Shown here one piece after another: positions 7,803 through 13,484 of a stretch of 20,964 nucleotides of DNA. The notes beneath the pieces are model-generated. The model was not told the DNA's origin. It did not search any database and saw nothing but the letters and a program-made list of their open reading frames with translations. Position numbers and translations under genes: made by a program. The stretch covers positions 1-20,964 of the forward strand of contig JAISFB010000035.1 in NCBI GenBank assembly GCA_031263805.1, in the 5' to 3' direction. The DNA comes from Oscillospiraceae bacterium (GTDB lineage Bacteria; Bacillota; Clostridia; Oscillospirales; Oscillospiraceae). The first letter of the stretch is position 1. Each line of letters starts with the position of its first letter.

Positions 7803-7831
7803 ACTATATCATATTCGCGAAAAGTTAACAA
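7803..7831 (-). promoter_or_regulatory. Sigma-A-type promoter for the hisA cluster
   Basis: Read on the minus strand, TTGTTA (7831-7826) and TATAGT (7808-7803) are separated by exactly 17 bases. This is close to the TTGACA/TATAAT consensus and lies about 36 bases before the hisA start codon. No T-box, histidine attenuator peptide or riboswitch is apparent in the short leader. Confidence 0.65.
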
Positions 7832-7844
7832 CTTAAAGATGGGC

Positions 7845-7873
7845 GAAAATTGCAATTTTAACTTGCAATTTTC
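7845..7873. repeat. Perfect 11-base inverted repeat between divergent promoters
   Basis: GAAAATTGCAA and TTGCAATTTTC flank a 7-base spacer, giving a perfect dyad. It sits just upstream of the minus-strand hisA -35 box (7826-7831) and 26 bases upstream of the plus-strand -35 box (7900-7905). Placement between two divergent promoters suggests a regulator-binding operator. No regulator gene is adjacent, so the role is inferred. Confidence 0.5.
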
Positions 7874-7899
7874 AGGGTGCCAAAGCATTTTACACCCCC

Positions 7900-7928
7900 T
7901 TTACAGCGCGTGAAAAAAATGTTAAAAT
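7900..7928 (+). promoter_or_regulatory. Sigma-A-type promoter for the glycosyltransferase gene
   Basis: TTTACA (7900-7905) and TAAAAT (7923-7928) are spaced by 17 bases, which predicts a transcript start near 7935 and a leader of about 80 bases. The leader contains a small hairpin, GCCGTC/GACGGC with a 6-base loop (7982-7999), ending a few bases before the CGGAG ribosome-binding site of the gene at 8015. Confidence 0.65.
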
Positions 7929-8014
7929 AGCCACGGCGCTGATTATTTATAAAAGATATCTATTTTTGCACTACTATTTGTGCCGTCAGAACCGACGGCG
8001 GAACGGAGTTTTTT

Positions 8015-9430
8015 ATGGCGGAGAACAAAAAGAAAAAACAGGCGCACCGGCGCCGCCCGGCGGGGGCGAAGCGTCCGCCTGTGCGGCTGAGCCAATGTAT
8101 GATCGTAAAAAACGAGGAGAAGAATATCGAAAAGGCGCTCGGCTGGGCAAAGGATATCGCTTTCGAGCAGATCGTCGTCGATACCGGTTCCACAGACCGC
8201 ACGGTGGAGCTCGCGGAGAAAATGGGCGCGCGCGTTCTGCATTTCGAGTGGATAAACGACTTCTCCGCGGCGAAAAACTTCGCTATCGAGCAGGCGCGCG
8301 GAAACTGGATAGCCTTTCTCGACGCGGACGAATACTTCGACGAGAAGGACACAAAGCTGCTTTGGGGCTTCTTAGAGCGCGCGGAGGCGAACCCGAAAGC
8401 GTATCCGGGCCTCAATTTCATACGCTGCCGCTGGATCAACCTTAACGACAAGGGCGAGGCGTTCGTAATTCAAGAGCAGGACAGGGTTTTCCGAAACAAG
8501 CCGGAGATACGCTATGTGAACAAGATACACGAGCATTTGAGCATCGGCGAGGGCGGGCTGTTCCTGACCGATATAAAAATCTATCACACCGGCTACACAA
8601 AAGAGGCGATGTCGTCAAAAAACACGTTCGAGCGCAACTTGGCACCGATAGAGGAGGAGCTGCGCGAGAATCCGGACAATCTCACGATGAAGGGCTATCT
8701 CGCCGACACACTGCGCGCCGCCCCCGGCGGCGTCGATACGGCGCGCGTCGTGGAGCTCTACACGGAGATAATCGAGGGCAGCCGGGAGGGAAAGAGCGTT
8801 TATAAATTCACGGTGGACAACGCCTACGCGTATTTATCGAACTATTATCTGAATCAGGGCGAGGAAAAGTGGGACTACGCGCTCGAGCTCTCCCGCGAAG
8901 CGTCGAACGCCTCACCCGAAAACCCGGATTTCGACTATTACCTCGGTTTGATCCATCACGCGCGCCGCGAGTTCGCCGACGCATGGGACTGCTTTAAGCG
9001 CTGTGAGGGCAAAATGTTCGGCGAGAATATCCCGCGGTCGTTCTACATACTCGGCAACAGCAGCCAGCTTTTTATAAAAATGCTGCAAACCGCCGTCGAG
9101 CTGCGCGACAACGAGAGCTTTAACAAATATCTGACGTTGCTGTTCAAAACGCAAAAATATGAGGCGGGCATCATCGGCCCGCTGATCGCCGCCGTGAGCG
9201 CGTTGCAGCCCTCGGCGGATGAGCTTTTGGAAATGCTTGGACGGTACTATGACCTGGGCAATCTGCGCGACAAGGTGTTTTTGGCGCGCGCCGCCGTGCG
9301 CGGAGCGTGCCACGGGCTCGCCTCCACGATCATGGAGATGATCACAAAAGAAGAGCTCGATTGGGTGGACGGCGCGGACGCGCCCGCCGCCGAGGCCGAG
9401 GACGGCGAAGCCGTGCCGGGCCCGGCATAA
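8015..9430 (+). CDS. Family 2 glycosyltransferase with C-terminal TPR-like repeats
   Basis: This 471-residue protein has a GT-A domain at about residues 24-240: SQCMIVKNEE at 26-35, VVDTGSTDRT at 54-63, NDFSAAKNFA at 81-90 and the metal/nucleotide-binding DADEYF at 103-108. Residues about 240-450 are helical with TPR-like periodicity, a layout also seen in SunS-like and other protein-modifying GT2 enzymes. The N-terminus is Lys/Arg-rich and no membrane segment is seen, so it is probably cytoplasmic. It transfers a sugar from a nucleotide donor; acceptor and sugar are unknown. Its position near the flagellar operon allows a guess at flagellin glycosylation, but no flagellin gene is in view. 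It is the only plus-strand gene, and starts with ATG behind CGGAG. Confidence 0.85.
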   Translation: MAENKKKKQAHRRRPAGAKRPPVRLSQCMIVKNEEKNIEKALGWAKDIAFEQIVVDTGSTDRTVELAEKMGARVLHFEWINDFSAAKNFAIEQARGNWIAFLDADEYFDEKDTKLLWGFLERAEANPKAYPGLNFIRCRWINLNDKGEAFVIQEQDRVFRNKPEIRYVNKIHEHLSIGEGGLFLTDIKIYHTGYTKEAMSSKNTFERNLAPIEEELRENPDNLTMKGYLADTLRAAPGGVDTARVVELYTEIIEGSREGKSVYKFTVDNAYAYLSNYYLNQGEEKWDYALELSREASNASPENPDFDYYLGLIHHARREFADAWDCFKRCEGKMFGENIPRSFYILGNSSQLFIKMLQTAVELRDNESFNKYLTLLFKTQKYEAGIIGPLIAAVSALQPSADELLEMLGRYYDLGNLRDKVFLARAAVRGACHGLASTIMEMITKEELDWVDGADAPAAEAEDGEAVPGPA

Positions 9431-9481
9431 TGCGAAGTTGGGTTTTGCGACGGCTTTGTTATGTGCAGTCAGGGCGTTCTT

Positions 9482-10003
9482 TCATTTATACATTTCCTTT
9501 ATTATTTCCAATACTTTTGTTTCCCTTCTTATTCCCGATGTCGTTTCGTCCTTATTTTTTATCCTTTCCATGTTTGTTTTATATGCAGTTTCCATTTCTA
9601 TCCAGCGAGGCTTAAATAATAATTCTTTTTCGTATTCTTCCAATTTTTGCTTTTGGGGCATTTTATTTACTTCTACCGGATAATACTCAGAAACCATTTT
9701 GAAAATATTATTTCCTCCTTCTTTTGCTGTATCATATTCTGTTATTTCACCAATCTTTTCATTTGTTTTTTCAACTACATAACCTACTTCCTCTAAAACT
9801 TCCCTTATTATTGCTTCTTCTATTGTTTCGTTTTCTTCTTTTCCTCCTCCGGGGAATTTATATTCATTGGTTTTTTCCAAATGTGCCATTAATATTTTGT
9901 TTCCATTTATTATTACGGCTCTAACTGCATTTCTAAAAATTATATTGGAATTATTTAAATCCAATAATTTTTTGTCTTTTCTATAAATTGTTTCCTCGAA
10001 CAT
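9482..10003 (-). CDS. Nudix hydrolase in an AT-rich island
   Basis: The 173-residue protein contains a complete Nudix box matching Gx5Ex7REUxEExGU, with REVLEEVGY as its catalytic half and GGGK at its start. It should hydrolyse a nucleoside diphosphate linked to some moiety, with Mg2+; the substrate cannot be predicted. The C-terminal RETKVLEII segment is typical of one bacterial Nudix subgroup. Base composition is very different from the neighbours: one 60-base line inside the gene (9721-9780) is about 27% GC by hand count, against over 80% in a line at the end of the adjacent glycosyltransferase gene. Codons are correspondingly A/T-ending. This points to recent acquisition. AGAAGGGG precedes ATG 10003. 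It is convergent with the glycosyltransferase, and no terminator hairpin was found in the 51-base gap. Confidence 0.92.
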   Translation of the reverse strand: MFEETIYRKDKKLLDLNNSNIIFRNAVRAVIINGNKILMAHLEKTNEYKFPGGGKEENETIEEAIIREVLEEVGYVVEKTNEKIGEITEYDTAKEGGNNIFKMVSEYYPVEVNKMPQKQKLEEYEKELLFKPRWIEMETAYKTNMERIKNKDETTSGIRRETKVLEIIKEMYK

Positions 10004-10098
10004 TATTTTCCCCTTCTGCTAATAGATTGCATATTTATCCATTTTTATCGAGCGTAATTTTCTATTGGTTTCACGCATCCGCAATTCGTCGGGGCGCA

Positions 10099-10557
10099 CT
10101 ATTTCGGTTTGCCGCTTTGCTTTCCGGCGACGCTGATTATCAGCGACACCTCGTTTTGCGTGACAGAGAGCTCCTGCGCTATCTCGTATGCGGAGCGGCC
10201 CTCGGCGAAAAGTCTCAAAACCTCCTCGCGGCGGGTCTTCTGAGGAGCTTCGTCCGCCGCGGCGGTCTCTTTGGCCGGGGCTGAAAGCAAATGCTGCGGC
10301 GCGGCCGGGGGTCGTCCGGGCGACGGCGTCCAGAGCCGTTCCTCCGCTTCGCGCAGAGAGTCGAGAAGCACCTCCGCCTCCGAGTGAAACGTATTTGAAA
10401 TAGACTCTATATCGCGGTAGAGCTTAAGCAGCGCCGCCTCGCGCTCATTGAGCTCGCGCAGACGGCTCTTTACGCCGCCGAACGCGAAACGGGCGAGAAA
10501 AATCGTCGCGGCGGCGAGCGCGAATATGAAAACGGCGAATTGATAATTTTCAGGCAT
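10099..10557 (-). CDS. SwrB-like membrane-anchored coiled-coil protein with helix-turn-helix
   Basis: This 152-residue protein has an N-terminal membrane segment (about 7-26), a charged, probably coiled-coil stretch (30-75), a Pro/Ala-rich linker (78-108) and a C-terminal helix-turn-helix-like module (about 115-143, FAEGRSAYEIAQELSVTQNE). That order, its size, and its position two genes behind sigma-28 at the operon's end match SwrB (YlxL), which promotes flagellar basal-body and export-gate maturation in Bacillus subtilis. Sequence similarity to SwrB is low as far as I can judge, so position and architecture carry the call. Its ATG lies 10 bases from the preceding stop, with a weak ribosome-binding site overlapping that stop. 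The adjacent AT-rich Nudix gene marks the operon's end. Confidence 0.6.
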   Translation of the reverse strand: MPENYQFAVFIFALAAATIFLARFAFGGVKSRLRELNEREAALLKLYRDIESISNTFHSEAEVLLDSLREAEERLWTPSPGRPPAAPQHLLSAPAKETAAADEAPQKTRREEVLRLFAEGRSAYEIAQELSVTQNEVSLIISVAGKQSGKPK

Positions 10558-10567
10558 AATCGTCTAC

Positions 10568-10897
10568 CTACACAGTTATATCGATGACGCGCCCCTCGCC
10601 GGAGGGGTCGGAGAGCTCGGAGCCGCGGCTGTCGCCGTCGCCGTCCTCGCCGGGCTCGCTTCCGCCGGAGGCGTAATAGTCGTATGCGGCGCCGCCCTCG
10701 CCGTCCGGGTGCAGGAGGACTTGGTCGCTTTCATCGGTGGCGGCGACGCTTTCGGATTTATGCTGCGCTCTGACGTCGCCCTCCACGCCTTGGATGTCGC
10801 TCATCAAAGCGGCGTGCTGCTGCTCCGCCGCCGTCGGGCGCTGATATTCGATTGTCCGGGCGAACATTATTTGGGCGTCTATTCCTCTCAGTGACAT
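10568..10897 (-). CDS. Small acidic protein of unknown function in the flagellar operon
   Basis: The product is 109 residues. The first ~35 (MSLRGIDAQIMFARTIEYQR...) look ordered and amphipathic; the remainder is Gly/Asp/Glu/Ser-rich, very acidic and probably disordered, ending in a short hydrophobic VIDITV. No cysteines, signal peptide or membrane segment occur. I recall similarly short 'M-IRxxDxQ' proteins beside sigma-28 in other Clostridia but cannot name a family. A clear CGGAGG ribosome-binding site precedes ATG 10897 and the frame sits between sigma-28 and the SwrB-like gene on the same strand, which supports a real gene. Function is unknown; a flagellar role is suggested by position only. 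Confidence 0.7.
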   Translation of the reverse strand: MSLRGIDAQIMFARTIEYQRPTAAEQQHAALMSDIQGVEGDVRAQHKSESVAATDESDQVLLHPDGEGGAAYDYYASGGSEPGEDGDGDSRGSELSDPSGEGRVIDITV

Positions 10898-10915
10898 AAT
10901 AATCGGCCTCCGTTT

Positions 10916-10984
10916 AATCCGGCTCCGCCGGATTCAACAATAATTAACAATTGCGGGCTTACAGCCCGGTCGCCGTCCGGCGAC
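10916..10984 (-). repeat. Triple-hairpin intergenic element, copy B
   Basis: On the minus strand this reads hairpin GTCGCC/GGCGAC (10984-10969), immediately followed by hairpin CGGGC/GCCCG (10968-10954), an AT-rich stretch, then hairpin AATCCGGC/GCCGGATT (10934-10916). It matches the 3478-3554 element in module order, in the direct contact of hairpins 1 and 2, and in the flanking ACGT(a/c)GTCGCC and TTGA(a/g)TCCGGC strings; loops differ. It fills the gap between sigma-28 and the acidic-protein gene, in transcript sense, and ends 7 bases before the CGGAGG ribosome-binding site. It could attenuate or stabilise the operon mRNA. Confidence 0.7.
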
Positions 10985-11018
10985 TACGTTCCCCGACTAT
11001 GTTCTGGCGGAGCGGGGT

Positions 11019-11768
11019 TCAATCCCGTTCAAGCGCCTCGCGGAGCTTTACTATGATTTTTGAGTGCATTTGCGATACGCGCGATTCTGTTACGCCGAGC
11101 GTGTCTGCGATTTCGCGCAGCAGCAGCCCCTCGTGATAATACAGCGTGATGACGAGTCTCTCGCGCTCGGGCAGGGCTTCTATGGCGGTGGCGAGACGGT
11201 CTGTTAAGTCCTGTTCGAGCAGGCGGGCCTCGGGAAGATCCTCGTCGCCGCCGCGCGGCTCGCGGACGTCCTCGCCGTCGCCGAGCGCGTCCTCAAAGCG
11301 CATTACGTTGAACATATGGGAACGAGCGAGAAGCCGGTCTACCTGGTCCTCCGTCATACTCAGCTTCGCCGCTATTTTCGATTCGGCGCGTTCCGTATCT
11401 CCCGTCGCCTCAAGCTCCTCATACGCGTCGGTGACGGCGGAAATGCGGCGGCGCAGATTCGGCGGCGCCCAGTCCTGGCTGCGCAGATAATCGAGTATTT
11501 CGCCGCGCACGCGCGAGACGGCGTAGGTCTCAAACTTCACTCCGTGCGATAAATCGAAACGCTCCACGGCGTCGATAAGGCCGAGAATCCCGCAGCTCAC
11601 AAGGTCGTCAAACTCCGCGACGGCGCCGTAACGCGGCATCATCCGCCTGACGAGAGATTTAACGAGTCCCGTATGCGCAAGGGTGAGCCTGTCGCGCAGC
11701 GCGATATCGCGCGTTTCGGCGTACTCCTCCCATACCGCCCCGAGGCCCGAGACATCGTCCCGCTGCAC
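11019..11768 (-). CDS. fliA: RNA polymerase sigma-28 factor (FliA/SigD/WhiG)
   Basis: The 249-residue sigma factor shows region 2 (FDDLVSCGILGLIDAVERFD at 53-72, then KFETYAVSRVRGEILDYLR and the -10 recognition DW at 99-100), a region 3 segment (115-155), an acidic linker rich in Asp/Glu (158-185) and region 4 with a helix-turn-helix (LREIADTLGVTESRVSQMHS, 217-236). It directs RNA polymerase to late flagellar and motility promoters; an anti-sigma factor FlgM is expected elsewhere. The start is GTG at 11768 with GAGGGG eight bases upstream, inside the end of the PilZ gene; only 2 bases separate the two genes. It is a close parallel to sigD near the end of the Bacillus fla/che operon. Confidence 0.95.
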   Translation of the reverse strand: MQRDDVSGLGAVWEEYAETRDIALRDRLTLAHTGLVKSLVRRMMPRYGAVAEFDDLVSCGILGLIDAVERFDLSHGVKFETYAVSRVRGEILDYLRSQDWAPPNLRRRISAVTDAYEELEATGDTERAESKIAAKLSMTEDQVDRLLARSHMFNVMRFEDALGDGEDVREPRGGDEDLPEARLLEQDLTDRLATAIEALPERERLVITLYYHEGLLLREIADTLGVTESRVSQMHSKIIVKLREALERD

Positions 11769-11770
11769 GG

Positions 11771-12517
11771 TTACGTCCCCTCGATAAGGCGCTGTTTTTG
11801 TATGCGCAGGCGCTGCTGCTCGTATATGTACTTCGTTATCAGCTCGCGCTGGGAGAAGGCGCCCAAAAACTCAAGCCCGACGAAATATTTCCTCGTCTCG
11901 GAGTGGAGCTGCACGCGCTTCACCTCCGCCGCGGCGAGCAGCGGCACATTCGTCCCGTGCGGCCAGCGCAGATATATCTTCAAGGCGAGGCGGTCGCCCT
12001 GCTTATACCGCTTCGAGCTGCGCACCGACAGGCCCGATATGCTCAAATCGCGCGCCGTGACGTTCGGCTCGTATTGCGCGGCGGCGAACAGCGCGAGCAC
12101 CGCGTCGTCGTAATTGCCGACGTCGTAGAGCATCGCCAGAGCGTTCGGCATCGCGCGTATCAGCTCGTCCGGAAGATACCGCGCCTCGACCGTAAGCATG
12201 GACGGCAAGCGGTAAAACTCCCGCCGCTGATCCTTGCGCGACTCCGTCATCACCTCTAACATAACGGACGTGCCGGTCGAATACTTGCGGAATTCCATAA
12301 CGCGGGCTTGGATACTGAACTTGCCGTTTTCACGGTAGAAGTACAGCGTAAGCTCCTGATTCGCCGGGATCGGGACGACGCGTTCCTTTTCCATCGGCGC
12401 GGAAACGCGCAAGATCGCGCCGTCCTCCTCGACGTCCTCTATATACGTCCTGTAGTACGGGCTGTTATCAAAGTGGATATCCACCTTATCGCCGACAAGA
12501 AGCACACTTTTGACCAT
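11771..12517 (-). CDS. YpfA/YcgR-type PilZ flagellar brake protein
   Basis: The protein has 248 residues. Residues 1-95 form a YcgR-N/PilZN-like beta domain; the PilZ domain begins with RREFYR (98-103, an RxxxR motif) and has DLSISG at 157-162 (the [D/N]xSxxG motif). Both c-di-GMP-binding motifs are therefore intact. The family slows flagellar rotation on binding c-di-GMP. The stretch between the motifs (about 104-156) is about 50 residues, longer than I expect for PilZ, where it is usually about half that. It lies between flhG and sigma-28, with AAGGAGGT upstream of ATG 12517, where Bacillus has chemotaxis genes, so it is cotranscribed with the machine it should regulate. Confidence 0.9.
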   Translation of the reverse strand: MVKSVLLVGDKVDIHFDNSPYYRTYIEDVEEDGAILRVSAPMEKERVVPIPANQELTLYFYRENGKFSIQARVMEFRKYSTGTSVMLEVMTESRKDQRREFYRLPSMLTVEARYLPDELIRAMPNALAMLYDVGNYDDAVLALFAAAQYEPNVTARDLSISGLSVRSSKRYKQGDRLALKIYLRWPHGTNVPLLAAAEVKRVQLHSETRKYFVGLEFLGAFSQRELITKYIYEQQRLRIQKQRLIEGT

Positions 12518-12552
12518 TTTTTCAGACCTCCTTCTTTGTTTTCACGGGAATT

Positions 12553-13428
12553 TTACTCTCTTTTGATCGCGCCGTAAAGCCCTGAAAAGAATCTTGTGAA
12601 CACATTGGACGGTTCTTTTACGGGCGGCAGCTCGAGAAGCGCGCGCGCCACGGCGCGTATGTCCTGCGCGAAGCGCGATTCCGGCGCGGAAACCATTATC
12701 GGCACCTGCCGTTTTATGGAGCGCGGCACGTCCGGCGTGTTCATAATGTATCCGAGACAGCCGATGTCCTTGCTCAGATACCGCGAGAGCACGTTCCGGA
12801 ATACGTCGAGAACGTGGGCGGCTTCCTTCCGGCTCTCCGCCTTGTTCATTATAACATGGATCGGGTGTAAATTGTCACGTTTTACGACAGTTTTTACGAG
12901 AGCGTACGCGTCGAGTATCGCCGTGGGCTCCGGCGTCGTGACGATCACCGTTTCGGACGAGGCGAGGATGAGCTGAAGGATGTTGTCGTTTATCCCCGCC
13001 CCGGCGTCGCACAGGATATAGTCTATCGGCATATCAAGCCGCGTGAGCCCGCGTATAAACGCCTGAAGCTGCGCCTCGTCAAGCTTTATGAGCTCTGACA
13101 ATCCGCTGCCTCCGGATATGAACCGCACGCCGTCGTAGCTTATGTGGACAAGCTCGTCGAGGCGGCGCTCCCCGCTCAGAAAATGGCTCATATTATACTT
13201 CGTCTGCACGCCGAGCATAACGTCCACGTTCGCGAGCCCGAAATCCGCGTCCACGATGAGGACGCGGATCCCGAGCTGCGCCAACGCCACGGCGAGGTTG
13301 ACCGCGACGGTGGATTTACCGACGCCGCCCTTTCCGCTCGCGAGGGTTATGACCTTCAGGCCGCTTTTGACGCCCGTCATTTTTTCGCGGAGGCTTTGCG
13401 CCTGATCCGTTCTTACCGGGTTGTTCAT
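12553..13428 (-). CDS. flhG: FlhG (YlxH) MinD-type ATPase for flagellar number and placement
   Basis: The 291-residue ParA/MinD-family ATPase has the deviant Walker A GKGGVGKST at 32-40, DADFGLANVDVMLG at 60-73 and DAGAG at 141-145. The extreme N-terminus contains DQAQSLREKM at 8-17, matching the DQAxxLR motif by which FlhG stimulates the FlhF GTPase. No membrane anchor is obvious except the amphipathic C-terminal tail (FTRFFSGLYGAIKRE), which resembles a MinD-type membrane-targeting helix. It follows flhF after a 56-base gap, has AAGGTGA nine bases before ATG 13428, and lies 35 bases upstream of the PilZ gene. Confidence 0.95.
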   Translation of the reverse strand: MNNPVRTDQAQSLREKMTGVKSGLKVITLASGKGGVGKSTVAVNLAVALAQLGIRVLIVDADFGLANVDVMLGVQTKYNMSHFLSGERRLDELVHISYDGVRFISGGSGLSELIKLDEAQLQAFIRGLTRLDMPIDYILCDAGAGINDNILQLILASSETVIVTTPEPTAILDAYALVKTVVKRDNLHPIHVIMNKAESRKEAAHVLDVFRNVLSRYLSKDIGCLGYIMNTPDVPRSIKRQVPIMVSAPESRFAQDIRAVARALLELPPVKEPSNVFTRFFSGLYGAIKRE

Positions 13429-13442
13429 TGTGATTTCACCTT

Positions 13443-13476
13443 GATATTAATTCGTCTTGGATATTAATTCGTCTTG
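13443..13476. repeat. Perfect tandem repeat, two 17-base units, in the flhF-flhG gap
   Basis: The unit gatattaattcgtcttg occurs twice in direct succession (13443-13459 and 13460-13476), making up most of the 56-base gap. It is AT-rich in a GC-rich operon. Reading toward flhG it ends two bases before the AAGG of the flhG ribosome-binding site. It could be slippage, or a duplicated protein/RNA recognition site. Confidence 0.8.
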
Positions 13477-13484
13477 ACCGTGAT

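Noticed and set aside
9413..9426. Palindrome TGCCGGGCCCGGCA as a terminator of the glycosyltransferase gene
   Set aside because: It has no loop, overlaps the last codons and is not followed by T residues.
10004..10098. Sigma-28 promoter upstream of the Nudix gene
   Set aside because: GAAA with a 15-base spacer to GCTCGATAA is only a loose match to TAAA-N15-GCCGATAT. Too weak to report in AT-rich DNA.
10129..10148. Palindrome CGCTGATTATCAGCG as a site or terminator
   Set aside because: It lies within the coding sequence of the SwrB-like protein (V-S-L-I-I-S-V-A), with a one-base centre and no T-tract. Coincidence of codons is the simplest explanation.
11058..11071. String tgagtgcatttg shared with 3515-3526
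   Set aside because: The copy near 11060 is inside the sigma-28 coding region 4 and has no hairpin partner; a 12-base chance match is the likely explanation.
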